From: Desmodus rotundus
Lineage: Eukaryota > Chordata > Mammalia > Chiroptera > Phyllostomidae
NCBI RefSeq assembly: GCF_022682495.2
Contig: NC_071393.1
Span: forward strand, 102,041,010-102,105,009
DNA length: 64,000 nt
Direction: 5' to 3'
The position numbers and the translations under genes were made by a program. Each line of letters begins with the position of its first letter. Position 1 is the first letter of the stretch. The notes under the pieces are model-generated. The model was not told the origin of the DNA. It was given only the letters and a program-made list of their open reading frames with translations, and ran no database searches. Below, one piece after another: positions 52,419 through 63,439 of the stretch.

Positions 52419-53030
52419 AAGTGATTATATAATGGTTCAAATGGAAGCTCTATAGGATTATAAACTTTTAGGACAATAAACTTTTACAACAGTATATTTT
52501 AATAATGTGAACCTTGAAAATTCATTGCTTCCTTTTTATTTGTAGATAGAATAATAACAGTATTTTTATTAATAAGTTCATTAAAATAATTAAGAAACAC
52601 ATGTTTTTGTCTTCTAAAATATTTTTCCTCTTTTGGTTTTATTGTATTAAGTGATGATACAATAGCATAAATGGAAATTTAGTAAGACTATAATTCTTTG
52701 ATAGGTTTTCTAAATGTCCCCTACATAATGTGACTCTTACTAGTAAATTATTTTCATCTTATTTGATTTCTAGATAGTGAATCCTACTTTTATATTGCTA
52801 TCTAACAAGTCTCTTCTATTGACCCAGAAACAGCATTTTGGGGTCTCTTTTATAAAGTGATTTTGAATATTCTCTTGTTTACTTTCAAAACAGTCAAGTG
52901 ATTATACAATTGCTCAGATATAAGCTTGATAAAATTATAATTCACAGGATAGTGTTTTAGAAATGTTGTTTATTTAAAAGCGATTCACAGGTGAATTGTT
53001 TCCTGTTCTATTTCTAGGTATCATAAGAAT
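52419..53030 (+). repeat. Diverged tandem array, three units of about 230-246 bp
   Basis: AAGTGATTATATAATGGTTC (52419), AAGTGATGATACAATAGCAT (52649) and AAGTGATTATACAATTGCTC (52895) begin three alignable units. Each continues through a GATTATAA/ACTATAAT/ATTATAAT word and reaches a TTGTAGATAG/TTCTAGATAG/TTCTAGGTAT word about 120-130 bp in. Spacings are 230 and 246 bp. Non-coding, family unknown. Confidence 0.7.
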
Positions 53031-53719
53031 AACATTTCAGTTGTTTCTGTTTAGCCAGTCCCTCATAACTCTGACTGTTGTAACAGTCCTCCGTGAGAAG
53101 CCTCACAACCAGAAACATTTGGAACTCACAGTCTATTTCTGTATGCGAAAGATGAAATTTGCTCTGGTTTTAAGACTGATATGTCTATATATTTTTTAAT
53201 TAAAAATGAGCTAATTTCAAATATTCATTATTGGTAAAGTGGGAAAAATCATGTTTATGAAACTAACATTTTAAAATAAGTTTGGCTTTAAAAATAGAGT
53301 GGAACAATCAAAAACTAATGAAATGGTAGCTAAATCATTGTTTAAGCTAATTTAATTTCTCCATATAGTCTTTAAGCTGAGAAAGCTTGAACTCTGACTT
53401 AAAGTTTTGTAGTATGTAAAAAGGCTCAAACAAGCAATATATTGCTTTCTCAACCCATACTATAACTTCATCATCCAAGGCCCCTGAAAGTGGAGTGCTG
53501 GAGTTAGCCCTGAGCCCTCCTGGAGGAGCTCATGAGGGCTGCTTATGCACCTCTCTTCTCAATCTTGAGCTCAGTGTCTTCACACTGAGTAGCTTGAACT
53601 TGGCCATGGTGGGAGTATTTACACCAAGAAATAGGCACACGCTATATAAATCAGAGCTCCCAGGAATAACTCACCCCCACCCCTGAGAGCCAGTTTAACA
53701 GCATATCCTAGCCATAAGG
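53031..53719. other. Intergenic, nothing recognised
   Basis: No gene or named repeat. Confidence 0.4.
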
Positions 53720-53877
53720 CAGTAATTCTTAACTGACACTGTGCGTCAGAATCACAAATGCTTGGACGCCTCCTGCCAGAGATTCTGATTCAAGTGGTCT
53801 GGGATGGCACCTAGGCATTCTACTCTTCAAAAGCTCCCTGGATGATTTTAATGTGTAGCCAAGATTCAGAAACACTG
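53720..53877 (+). mobile_element. MER3/MER5-type hAT derivative
   Basis: CAGTAATTCTTAACTGACAC start, GTGCGTCAGAATCACAAATG, AGATTCTGATTCAAGTGGTC and an end ATTCAGAAACACTG. Typical of small non-autonomous hAT-Charlie elements. No clear 8-bp duplication. Confidence 0.65.
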
Positions 53878-54166
53878 CCTGTTAATACTTTCAACCAGCC
53901 TTTGATCTGTTTATTGTGAAAAAGACCTTTAGATGTTTCCCTAATACTTCTTTAGGGAAAAACAAACCTACCTTATCAAGTTCTGAGATCTCATCCACTG
54001 CCACCCCTCTCCCCTGAGGCCAGTAAAGAACTGTTTGTGAAAACACTGTAGAGGCTTTTCTCAGCTGGAAATCTCTCCTGAGAATGCGTGGGTATTGTTA
54101 GCTCTCCTTCCCATCAGGTGTCTAATATTATCACAGAACAGTTTCTTTATATTGGGTGCTGCTTTT

Positions 54167-55998
54167 TTTTTTTTTTTTTTAAATATATTTATTGATTATG
54201 CTATTACAGTTGTCCCATTTCCCCCCCCACTCCACTCCATCCTGCCCACCCCCCTCCCTCCCACATTCCCCCCCATAGTTCATGTCCATGGGTCATACTT
54301 ATAAGTTCTTTGGCTTCTACATTTCCTACACTATTTTTACCCTACCCCTGTCTATTTTCCACCTATCATCTATGCTACTTATTCTCTGTACCTTTACCCC
54401 CCTCTCCCCCTCCCATTCCCTTATTGACAACCCTCATGTTCTAGTTGTTTGCCTAGTTTGCTCTTGTTTTTGTTTTAGGTGTGGTCGTTAATAACTGTGA
54501 GTTTGCTGTCATTTTTACTGTTCCTATTTTTGATCTTCTTTTTCTTAGGTAACTCCCTTTAACATTTCATATAATAAGGGCTTGGTGATGATGAGCCTCT
54601 TCAACTTGACCTTATCTGAGAAGCACTTTATCCTCCCTTCCATTCTAAATGATAGCTTTGCTGGATACAGTAATCTTGGACGTAGGTCCTTGCGTTTAAT
54701 CTTGGGTAATGTAATTATGATGTGCCTTGGCGTGTTCCTCCTTGGGTCCAGCTTCTTTGGGACTCTCTGAGCTTCCTGGACTTCCCGGAAGTCTATTTCC
54801 TTTGCCATATTAGGGAAGTTCTCCATTATTTGTTCAAATAAGTTTTCAATTTTTTGTTCTTCCTCTTCTCCTTCTGGCACCCCTATAATTCGGATGTTGG
54901 AACGTTTCAAGGTGTCCTGGAGGTTCCTAAGCCTCTCCTCATTTTTCCAAGTTCTTGTTTCTTCATTCTTTTCTGGTTGGATGTTTGTTTCTTCCTTCTG
55001 GTCCATACCATTGATTTGAGTCCCAGTTTCCTTCTCATCACTATTGGTTCCCTGTACATTTTCCTTTGTTTCTCTTAGCATAGGCTTCATTTTTTCATCT
55101 GTTTTTCGAATAGATTCAACCAAGTCTGTGAGCATATTGATAACCAGTGCTTTGAACTGTGCATCCGATAGGTTGGCTATCTCTTCGTCGCTTAGTTGTA
55201 TTTTTTCTGGAGCTTTGAAGTGTTCTGTCATTTGGGCCATTTTTTTTTTTTTTTTTTGGTCTTGGCGCGTCTGTTACTTTAAGGGGCGGAGCCTTAGGTG
55301 TTCACCGGGGCGGGGTAATGCTGGTCGCTGCGCTGTGACGCTGTACGTGGGGGAGGGGCCGAGAGGGAGCAATGGCGCCCGCTTCACTCTCCTCCGTATT
55401 TCAGTCTTTCACTCTGCTACCCACAATCAAACTGGGCCCCTCTGGTGCTGGTTCCCGAGTAAGTGGGCCTGTGCACACTCTAGGCCCCTGTGGGTCTCTC
55501 CAACAACCTCTCCTGTGAGGCTGGGAGTCTCTCCTGCCGCCCCAACCCTCAGGGGCGCTTTCAATCAGAGGTTTTAGGCTTTATTTCCCTGAGCTGGAGC
55601 CCTGGGTTGTGCAGCGGTCTGCTTCTCTGCCCGCCGTTTGTCCGGTTTATCTGTGGGCGAATGTGGTGCCGCAAGGTGCTATCCGCCACTCTGCCTGCCC
55701 CACTCTCCGCCACTCTGAGTCCGGCCCTCTGGGTTTATCTGTGCAAATGTGGGGCCGCAGGGTCTGCTAGTGCTCGGACTGCCTGCGCCATTTGTCCCAC
55801 ACTCCGCCAGTCTCAGTCCCGCCACAGTCACGCGAGTCCTCTCCACCCCAGTGCCATCTCCGCCCCTCCTACCAGTCTGGATGAATGATTATTTTCTGTT
55901 TCCTTGGTGTTGGTCCCCCTTGCTGTTCGATTCTCTGTCAGTTCTGGTTGTGCGAGGAGGCGCAGTGTGTCTACCTACGCCGCCATCTTGGTTCTTCC
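54167..55998 (-). mobile_element. ORF2-less L1 (HAL1-like), copy 3, complete with target duplication
   Basis: Flanked by the perfect 14-bp duplication TGGGTGCTGCTTTT (54153-54166 and 55999-56012). On the minus strand it begins near AAGATGGCGGCGTAGGTAGA, has a GC-rich 5' UTR of about 0.73 kb with an 88-bp internal duplication, a poly-A run just before ORF1, ORF1 (55240-54545), a G-rich 3' UTR and an A tail. Total 1832 bp, no ORF2. It is the youngest-looking copy here. Confidence 0.9.
54545..55240 (-). CDS. L1 ORF1p-like open frame, 231 aa, internally shortened
   Basis: Starts MAQMTEHFKAPEKIQLSDEE, has the coiled-coil segment NLSDAQFKALVINMLTDLVE, the RRM-region words NIRIIGVPEGEEEEQK and AQRVPKK, and the C-terminal words RLLYPAKLSFRMEG and ITKPLLYEML. 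Compared with copy 2 about 46 residues are missing in frame after LPKIK, inside the C-terminal nucleic-acid-binding domain. Full L1 ORF1p is usually about 300-340 aa. The frame is open, but the protein is probably not functional. It is a mobile-element protein, not a host gene. Confidence 0.8.
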   Translation of the reverse strand: MAQMTEHFKAPEKIQLSDEEIANLSDAQFKALVINMLTDLVESIRKTDEKMKPMLRETKENVQGTNSDEKETGTQINGMDQKEETNIQPEKNEETRTWKNEERLRNLQDTLKRSNIRIIGVPEGEEEEQKIENLFEQIMENFPNMAKEIDFREVQEAQRVPKKLDPRRNTPRHIIITLPKIKRKDLRPRLLYPAKLSFRMEGRIKCFSDKVKLKRLIITKPLLYEMLKGVT

Positions 55999-56012
55999 TG
56001 GGTGCTGCTTTT

Positions 56013-57462
56013 AACATAGGTTTCTGCCACTAACTCATTTTAAGTAAATGGTACCTTTTTCTTTTTTTCATAAGACTTTTAAATCTTTAAGGCAAAAGTA
56101 TTAAAGGTTTTAATGATTATTCAGCTTCTTGTTTAGCGCTTGTTGAGGTCTCATTATTCCTAACAATATATTGAAAATTTATTTTGCATGAAGCATAGGA
56201 GTCAAGGATTTGGGCACTTGGGTGGGGGTGGTGATGGCCACAGACACTGTCTTTGCTGTAGTTCCATAAAGACACATGATGGAATCGTGAGACTTTCTCC
56301 TTATGTACATCTTGGCTCCCTGTGTCTTTCCCTGTGCTTAGCCATCGAGTGGTACTGCTTTGTGCCAGTTAATGGCTAGCCATATGTTTCTGTGCTTTCT
56401 ATGTGTATAGCTCTGGAGGACAGGAACAAACCAGAAAAAATGCTGATAGGAGGATGGTTTAGGGGTGAGAAGAGAACTTTGTTATTCTGTCTCACTGCTA
56501 GTTCTGTGTAAGCATTTAACAGCATTATGGAAGCATTTGCCCCTACAGGTCAAACTCAAGTGGCTTATAAATGCATGGGATTTGTTATGGTCTTCTCACT
56601 GGAAAAATTAGAGCAGCAATTTCAGATAAGTAGAGACAGAAATTTTAGCTTCACTTCCTCTACTCGACAAAGAAATATTATTTTTGTATAGTAAGACTTT
56701 TACATCATTAGTTAATAGAGTCTATGTTTTTTAAATGCTTTGGGATAAAAGGAGAAAATAGGAATAAACCTAGGTTTTTTTGCTTTGCATCAACATTACT
56801 TATAGGTAATAATTTTAATTATTAAATTATTAATAAATAATAATAATTGATTTTCTTCATGAGGGTATTCTTTACATCACAACCTCTCCTAAAATTGTCA
56901 AGTGAATTGAAATCATTACACTTATGAAATACATATAAGGTGCAAAAACATTCCAGAGTAATATTACAAATACCTATGTATTTACCACTTAAATTTTTAA
57001 AAATGTTAAGTGAACCAGCTATATTTGATTCGGGTATTTCCTTCTTAAGTGAATAAAATGTTACCAATATGACTGAAGTTCTCTGTAACTCTTTCTAATC
57101 ATTTATTCTCCCTTTTTCCCCAGAAGCAACTGTCATTCTGAAGTTGTTTTGGACACTTCTTGCCCATGTCCTTATATATTTATTGTAATTGTAGCTGTTT
57201 GTAAGCCTCACCTGGCTTTGTTGAATGTGTGTTTGTTTGCCTGTTAAGGTTTGTGTGAATGGTGACACAGAGTGTGCATCCATCTGCCATATGCTTTCAT
57301 GTGAACCAGGTATTTTCTGAGATTATCCATGTTGATACACATGGATGTAAATGATTCATTTTACATGCCATTTCTTTTTTTTTTTTTTAAGGAGTAGTAA
57401 TTGCCTTTCCAAAGATCACAATGAGTCACTAACTTCAGCAGTGCCTCCTTTTATTTATGTTT
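56013..57462. other. Intergenic, old L1-like text at 56880-57400
   Basis: 'gattatccatgttgatacacatggatg' and nearby words are old minus-strand L1 sequence. The rest is unassigned. Confidence 0.4.
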
Positions 57463-57679
57463 TTAAAGATTTTATTTATTTATTTTAGAGAACAAGGAAG
57501 AGAGGGAGAAAGAGAGGGAGAGAAACATTAATGTGAGAGGGAATCATTGATCAGCTGCCTCTCCTATGAGCCCCGACCAGAAACCTGCAACCCAGGCATA
57601 TGCCCTGACTGGGGATCAAACTGGTGACCTTTTGCTTTGGGGACATTGCCCAGGGAACTGAGCCACACCAGTCAGGGCT
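57463..57679 (-). mobile_element. Ves-type SINE
   Basis: Minus-strand copy with ATTTTATTTATTTATTTTAG tail complement, GA-rich body and CCACACCAGTCAGGGCT head end. Confidence 0.9.
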
Positions 57680-57833
57680 AAATGCTGTTTCTTGTTCCAT
57701 TGTACGCGTATTCCATGTAGTCACCCAGCCCCTATTGTCCAGATCCTGTTTTCTTCTTTTTTCCCCAGTGAATAGGGGCAAATAATTTATGGAAATAAAA
57801 TAATTTACTTTTTCTTAAGTATTTGAAAGCAGG

Positions 57834-57936
57834 TTTCTCCTCCTGCCTCTCCCTCCCCCTTTCTTCTCCTCCTCCTTCCTCTTCTTTTTCTTCTTCCCCT
57901 TCCCTTTCTGTTTCTTTTCCTTCTTCTCCTTCATCA
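57834..57936 (+). repeat. Homopyrimidine tract
   Basis: About 100 bp almost entirely C and T (mixtures of TCC, TTC and CTT), with very few purines. Microsatellite-like. Confidence 0.85.
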
Positions 57937-58859
57937 TTAGGTGCTTGTCAATCCCACTCTAGATTTATACTTGACTGACTGTTTTGTGCAAATGATGAGA
58001 AAAAAAGGGAGTGGGAACTCATACTGGAATAAAATTTTACATTTGTAGGTTCAAGTGCTGCCTAAATCAATTAAATTGTGCTTTAAAAGCAAATAAAAAT
58101 AATCGTTGCTACAAACTTATTAAAATATAATTGAATAATTCTTAAGGAGATTCATATCATTTATCTTTGATAACAGTGTGTAAATTGCAGTCCCATCCAG
58201 GATAAGGCCCAATCTGTTAACTGACGGCCCCAGACTCTCCAGAGAGAACGTGTGAGTCATTTTACCCTTGAGGAGACAAAAGGAGAACATGAGCCCTTTG
58301 AAAGGCCAACAAGATTCACTCCAGCAGCGTTCCAGTCAGGAAAACTAGTTAACGGCCCAGGGAAGAATCACAGAGCTTTGCCCATTGGAGAAGACCACGC
58401 TCTTTAATTTAGTTCCATTTATGTAAAATACACAAATTTGGCAGTTTAAATATTGCACATAATGAAAAGGCATTGTTTTCCTCTGAATATTTTGGTGTAG
58501 TCAGTGAATTGTTCTCATAGATCATGTATCCATTCACTGATCCAACAAATCAGTCATACATGTCCTTAAAGAGCTCACAAAGGGACAAGATATAGATAAA
58601 TGACATTGAAATGTTGTAAGTGAAATAGCAGAAGTGGAAGGAAGTACGATGAGATCATAGATTGTGGGGATGACTCACTCTGTGCAGGGACTCAAGGGCG
58701 AGGATATTTAGTAGGTGGATGACAAGTTTGTGTGGACCACAGGTGTTGCCTTTTCTCTGGGCAGCTTGTTAGGCACCCACAGGTAAGAGAAATGGCAAAG
58801 GGTAAAAAGATGAAGAATACTAATTTTATTCATTTCATACTTTGTATAAACCTAAAGAA
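57937..58859. other. Intergenic, nothing recognised
   Basis: No gene or clear repeat family. Confidence 0.4.
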
Positions 58860-59073
58860 AAGATTTTATTTATTTATTTTTTAGAGGGCAAAGGAGAGAG
58901 AAAGAGAGGGAGAGAAACACTGATGTGTGAGAGAAATATCAATGCCTGCCTCCTGCACGCCTAAAGCAGGGGCCTGGCCCACAACACAGGCATGTGCCCT
59001 GACTGGGAATTGAACAGGCAACCTTAATTTTGGAGGACGATGCCCAACTAACTTAGCCACACTGGTCAGGGCT
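58860..59073 (-). mobile_element. Ves-type SINE
   Basis: Minus-strand copy with AGATTTTATTTATTTATTTT start and GCCACACTGGTCAGGGCT end. Flanking duplication not clear. Confidence 0.88.
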
Positions 59074-59850
59074 ATGAAGACTTATGAAGAGTGGCTTAGC
59101 CAAAGATTGTGGAACTTGAAAAACTTTTTTTTTCTGTGCTATTTCAACAAGGCTTTAAATATCAGAACACAACTTCTTTCTCAAGACAGGAAATTAGGAA
59201 TCAACTGTGCCAATGTACAAAATAACACATATGTGAAAACACATTTAGGACATTTTTAAGAAGTACTTAATGAATTTAAGAATGGGGCTGTTATCACACG
59301 TGGTAATCACGTACCGGTTTTCTTCAGAGAGTGGAACTCCAGAGCTTTGCCAGTACTGGAAATGTAAAAACAGAAAAGGCATGCAGCCATGCAAAAGCAC
59401 CCCTTGAATAGCAGGGATTAAAAGGAAATAACTGAGAAAGGGAGAGGATTCAAGTCCTCTGAGTCTATACTCAGTCTGCAGAGACTCTAGTAATGTTATG
59501 AGTGGAACACAATGAGCCTATTTCTTGGCTAGTGATGACTATAAAGTTGAGGCCATGTGGCAAGAAATTCAAGAAATATGGGAGAGATAGGAGGGACAGA
59601 AGCAGAAGAGAGAAGGAAAACATCCAGAAAGCTAGAAAAGTGCAACTATAGTAAAAGTAACAGACGGCAAAGTCACAGGAGCCATGGGGCCTTACAGAGC
59701 ATATAATGTGTGAAAATGCTGGCTCTGTGATATAAGAAAACCAGAGTAGCTCTCAGCAAGGGGGAGCAATCAAACTCCCTCGCTCTTTTATGAGGTAGGT
59801 CATCATTATGCTCCTTTGGAGGTATACCTTGGCTTTGTTGAGGAGGGAGC
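59074..59850. other. Intergenic, nothing recognised
   Basis: The 61-codon frame at 59074 starts in the SINE boundary and has no family features. Confidence 0.4.
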
Positions 59851-59858
59851 AACTAGAG

Positions 59859-60136
59859 CAGTGATTTTCAACCGTTTTCATCTCATGGCACACATAAACT
59901 AATTACTAAAATTCTGCAGCACACCAAAAAATATATTTTTTGCCTATCTAAAAAAACATAGGTATAACTGATTCATTCACACTAATGACAGCTGTTGTGT
60001 TGGCTGTTATCATTTTTTAATTTGACAATCCAAGGGAAAAGAGGTCAGTACCTCTCACTAAATAGGTACGTATTGCCTGTGTAAAAAATTCTCGTGGCCC
60101 ACCAATGTGCCGCAGCACACAGGTTGAAAATCGCTG
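59859..60136 (+). mobile_element. Non-autonomous hAT element, 278 bp
   Basis: Inverted ends CAGTGATTTTCAACC and GGTTGAAAATCGCTG. Flanked by AACTAGAG (59851-59858) and ATCTAGAG (60137-60144), 7 of 8 identical, the second fitting nTnnnnAn. Contains CTCATGGCACACATAAACTA. Second copy, inverted, at 44134-44607. Confidence 0.85.
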
Positions 60137-60144
60137 ATCTAGAG

Positions 60145-61508
60145 GAAGGGCAAACAGGCTCAATTCACTTTACTAATACACAGATGGTGTTTTGCTGAAG
60201 GCACATAAAAAATTACATGTAGCTCTGCCGTCTTAGGAAGGGGCACAAAGTGAGGTGTGGTGACAGATGCCAGGGACTCTCTGTTAGAGTAACGGCAAAC
60301 TAACACAGTGGCGTGGGTGACCAGATGGTGGTACATTCAAAAGAAGCCAGACCTCTGTTCACTCTTCCAAAGAAAATAACTAGTTCGGGTACGTTATTAA
60401 TCAGTAAAACCACTGACTTTTGCAAGGAAATGCTGGTAACTGAGCTCTGTACTTTTTGAAAAGTGTCTTTGGTATTTCAAAGCAAGACTTGGCATTGAAA
60501 GCATAGTTATGCCTGGTAGAAAATATCAGCAAATCCTGAAACTGCAGAACAAGTTGGTGGCCTTTTTACGGAACTCAGTTCTGAGTAAAATCTATCCCCT
60601 GGACCATTTTAGCAAGATGATGTAACTAGGTTGTTTTAGCCAGGCAGCCTCTCCTTCGCTCTAGAAGGTGCCTGTGAATTAGTGTGCTAGAGCTTAGGAA
60701 GAATAAGGACAGACTCGCTAGTCTCATTCTAATGCTGCAGGCTCCCCCACATTAAATTTTAATGATTGGAAAATGTCATTTCCTGAAATATTTCAAGTGT
60801 CACATGAGTTCCTACTCATGTATGCATTTATAGACAAAGATTCTTTTCCCACTGATCTTATCAGCTTCTGGTATCATTAAAGATTATTCTGGAAGAATAG
60901 CAAAACAAAATTATTTTATTGTTAAACTATTGTAGAGCTTGCATCCAAAGGAGTAGGTTAGTGTCTCCCCTTCCATTTTATTTCCTATTAAACAACCCCC
61001 CCCACACACACATATAATGTGTGTCAGGATATTTTCAGCTACTTTCCAATTTTTTAGAAAGTCCTGTAAATGACTTAAATAGAAATAGAATTATCCCACA
61101 TAACAAGAAATCTCAAGGGTTGGTTATATCAGAGTTTTGATGATATCATCAAGGATGCAGGTTACTTCCATCTTTCTGCTTAACCATCCTTTTGTGTTCT
61201 CTTCAGCTAACAACTCTCATGGTCCTAGGAAGGCAGTCACAGTACCAGGCACCACACACCCAGTGACATCTAGCAGCAGATGAGGGACTGTTTCTTCTTG
61301 TGTGTTTCTCTCTCTCATTGTGGATGATTATTTTATTTTGGAAAGTGATGCATTTCAACCGAAAATGAATTTCTTTCTTTAAGGGTAAGGAAAACCTTTC
61401 CCAGAGGTATCTCAGTAGACTTCCGTTGAATTTTATTAGCTCGATTTGCATCATGCACATGTGCCTGAATCAATTACTGACAAGGAGATTAAGGCAACAC
61501 TGATTAGC
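60145..61508. other. Intergenic, nothing recognised
   Basis: No gene, RNA or named repeat. Confidence 0.4.
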
Positions 61509-61640
61509 CAGGTTTCTCAGCCTTGGCACTACTGGCATTTTGGGAGGGATAATTCTTTGCTGTGGGGACTTAAATGTACTTGTAGGATACTGAGCAGCAT
61601 CCCTGGCCTCTCTTTACTATATGCCAGTAGCACTTACACC
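61509..61640 (-). mobile_element. MER20-like hAT derivative, partial
   Basis: CAGGTTTCTCAGCCTTGGCA, GATAATTCTTTGCTGTGGGG and GCAGCATCCCTGGCCTC are the reverse orientation of the MER20 text seen at 11476-11672. The far end is missing or too decayed. Confidence 0.75.
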
Positions 61641-63430
61641 CAAGAGGACATTCAGAAATGAATGGGGCCCATCTTTTTCTGAAGCACAGAGAGGGTGCTG
61701 GAGATCAGGATTCTGTTAACAAGAAAAAGGAAACATACAGCCGATGGGCAGTAATCCTCCCCCCTTCATTTTCTTTCTTGCCATTTTCAACAGACCAGGG
61801 CCTTATTAAAAATACAAAATATGTAAGAATGAGTTACCTGGTATTGTTACTCAGAGAAATCTAGTTCCTGTCTAAATGCCAAGTGGGTAATATAAGTATC
61901 CTTATAATCAATTGGTGATTTAGAAAATTTAATCAAGGGTAATTTGCACTGAAGCACCAAAATCATGACTGATTGGTTGGGTTCTTCAGAGTTCAGATGT
62001 TCCTACTTTTGGTCATATTCTTGCAGCCGTACCTTAGATTTTTCCTTTACTTATGTCCTATTTCTACTGTATAAGACATTCTACTCTTGTGACTTTTATT
62101 AGTCATCTACTGGTGATGAACACTTGCATCCTGGATTAAATTGTTTGGTGAGAAAAAGCATGAATATTTTTATTAATTCAATAGCTATTTATTGGTTGCC
62201 AATTATGTGAAGGAAAGTGACAGGGCTGAAATACTATATTGGAGACTTAGAGAAAGCTCTCTGAGGAGGTTTCAGCCAAGACAAGGGGGAGAATGGGATT
62301 GAAGAAGGGGACAGGTCTGATTGTAATGGGTTATAGTAAAGAGTTCTAATTTTATGATAAGAGCAGGAAGAAGAGTTGATGGGCTTGGGGATGCTGTGTG
62401 ATGAGCTGCTTCCCTTTGCCTGTTGTATTTTTGTATTTGGAATGCAGCAAGATTCTCAGCTGGATTTAATTCCATCTGGGCTATAACAATTAGTGGTGTT
62501 CTGCATTCTCCTTTTGTAATTTGTTTTTCTTCTGTTTCTTAAGGTAACATTGCTGTCTTGGCTTCCAGTCTCTTAAGCACAGCTCTTAGCCCTCCTGGTC
62601 CTCTAAGAAGTTCCAACCTGTAGCTTTAGACCTAGTGTTTCCACATTGAGTGGCTTCAGACTACAGGGTCTGTGGCCTTATCTGGATCATCACATTTGAT
62701 CTAACTCCACTGACTGTGGAGAGAACATCTCCTGGGGAAAATCCCACTAGATAGACTCTTCTTCTAGGAGCAGGACACCTTAATCTTGGCCCTCTTCCAG
62801 CTCCTTATGAGTCCTATGGCCTCACTGTGCCACACCATCCCCACCAGATGCTCCCTCCAGAGGTCTTGTCACAGAGCCTGTGTATTTCTTGGGGATCATA
62901 CCCAGTGTATGAATGGAGAAATAGAATCAAGGGAAGGACTTGCCTAAAGTGGTTTCACTGCCTCTTAGTCTTATTTTCTCTCTCCTAGACCAGTGCTATT
63001 CTAAATGTGGCCTACTGGCCAGCTGTAGAGCGAGTCCATTGTCAATCTCAAAGTTTACTTTATGTGCGTGCTGGTAGGTATTTCTGCCATGGTTTGCACA
63101 GAAAAGAGTGACAGAGGGACTCTCCCAACCCGTTCATTTTACAAATGAGAATTCTGAAGCCCAGCTTTCCAAGCTTGGTAGCAGAACCAGAATTAGAACC
63201 CAAGTCAACTAGGATATATAATAATAATAAACAGCATTTATAGCTCCAGGTCTACCCATGAGTATCAAGAAACTTGTCAAGTTTATTGACTGAACACTGG
63301 TGTTACTGCCATTCCAGTTAGCCTCAGAGTTTGATTGCTTTCCCTACAGATCGTGCTGGAGCTTTCACTGTTCGCCACGATTTGAGGGCCCGCAGATGCT
63401 TCTCCCAGTTCTCCTGCTTCAAGTTCTCCA
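61641..63430. other. Upstream of the right-hand CpG island, one MIR-like piece
   Basis: 63120-63215 is a minus-strand MIR ('ttcattttacaaatgagaattctgaag'). Otherwise nothing recognised. No exon support. Confidence 0.45.
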
Positions 63431-63439
63431 CTCTTCGTC

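Noticed and set aside
55044..56033. Plus-strand frames of 177, 132 and 94 codons
   Set aside because: These are the antisense of the 5' UTR and ORF1 start of the HAL1-like element at 54167-55998.
6742..59073. tRNA genes suggested by repeated B-box matches (GGTTCGATTCC and variants)
   Set aside because: All lie in Ves-type SINE heads with SINE bodies and A-rich tails. No independent cloverleaf was found.
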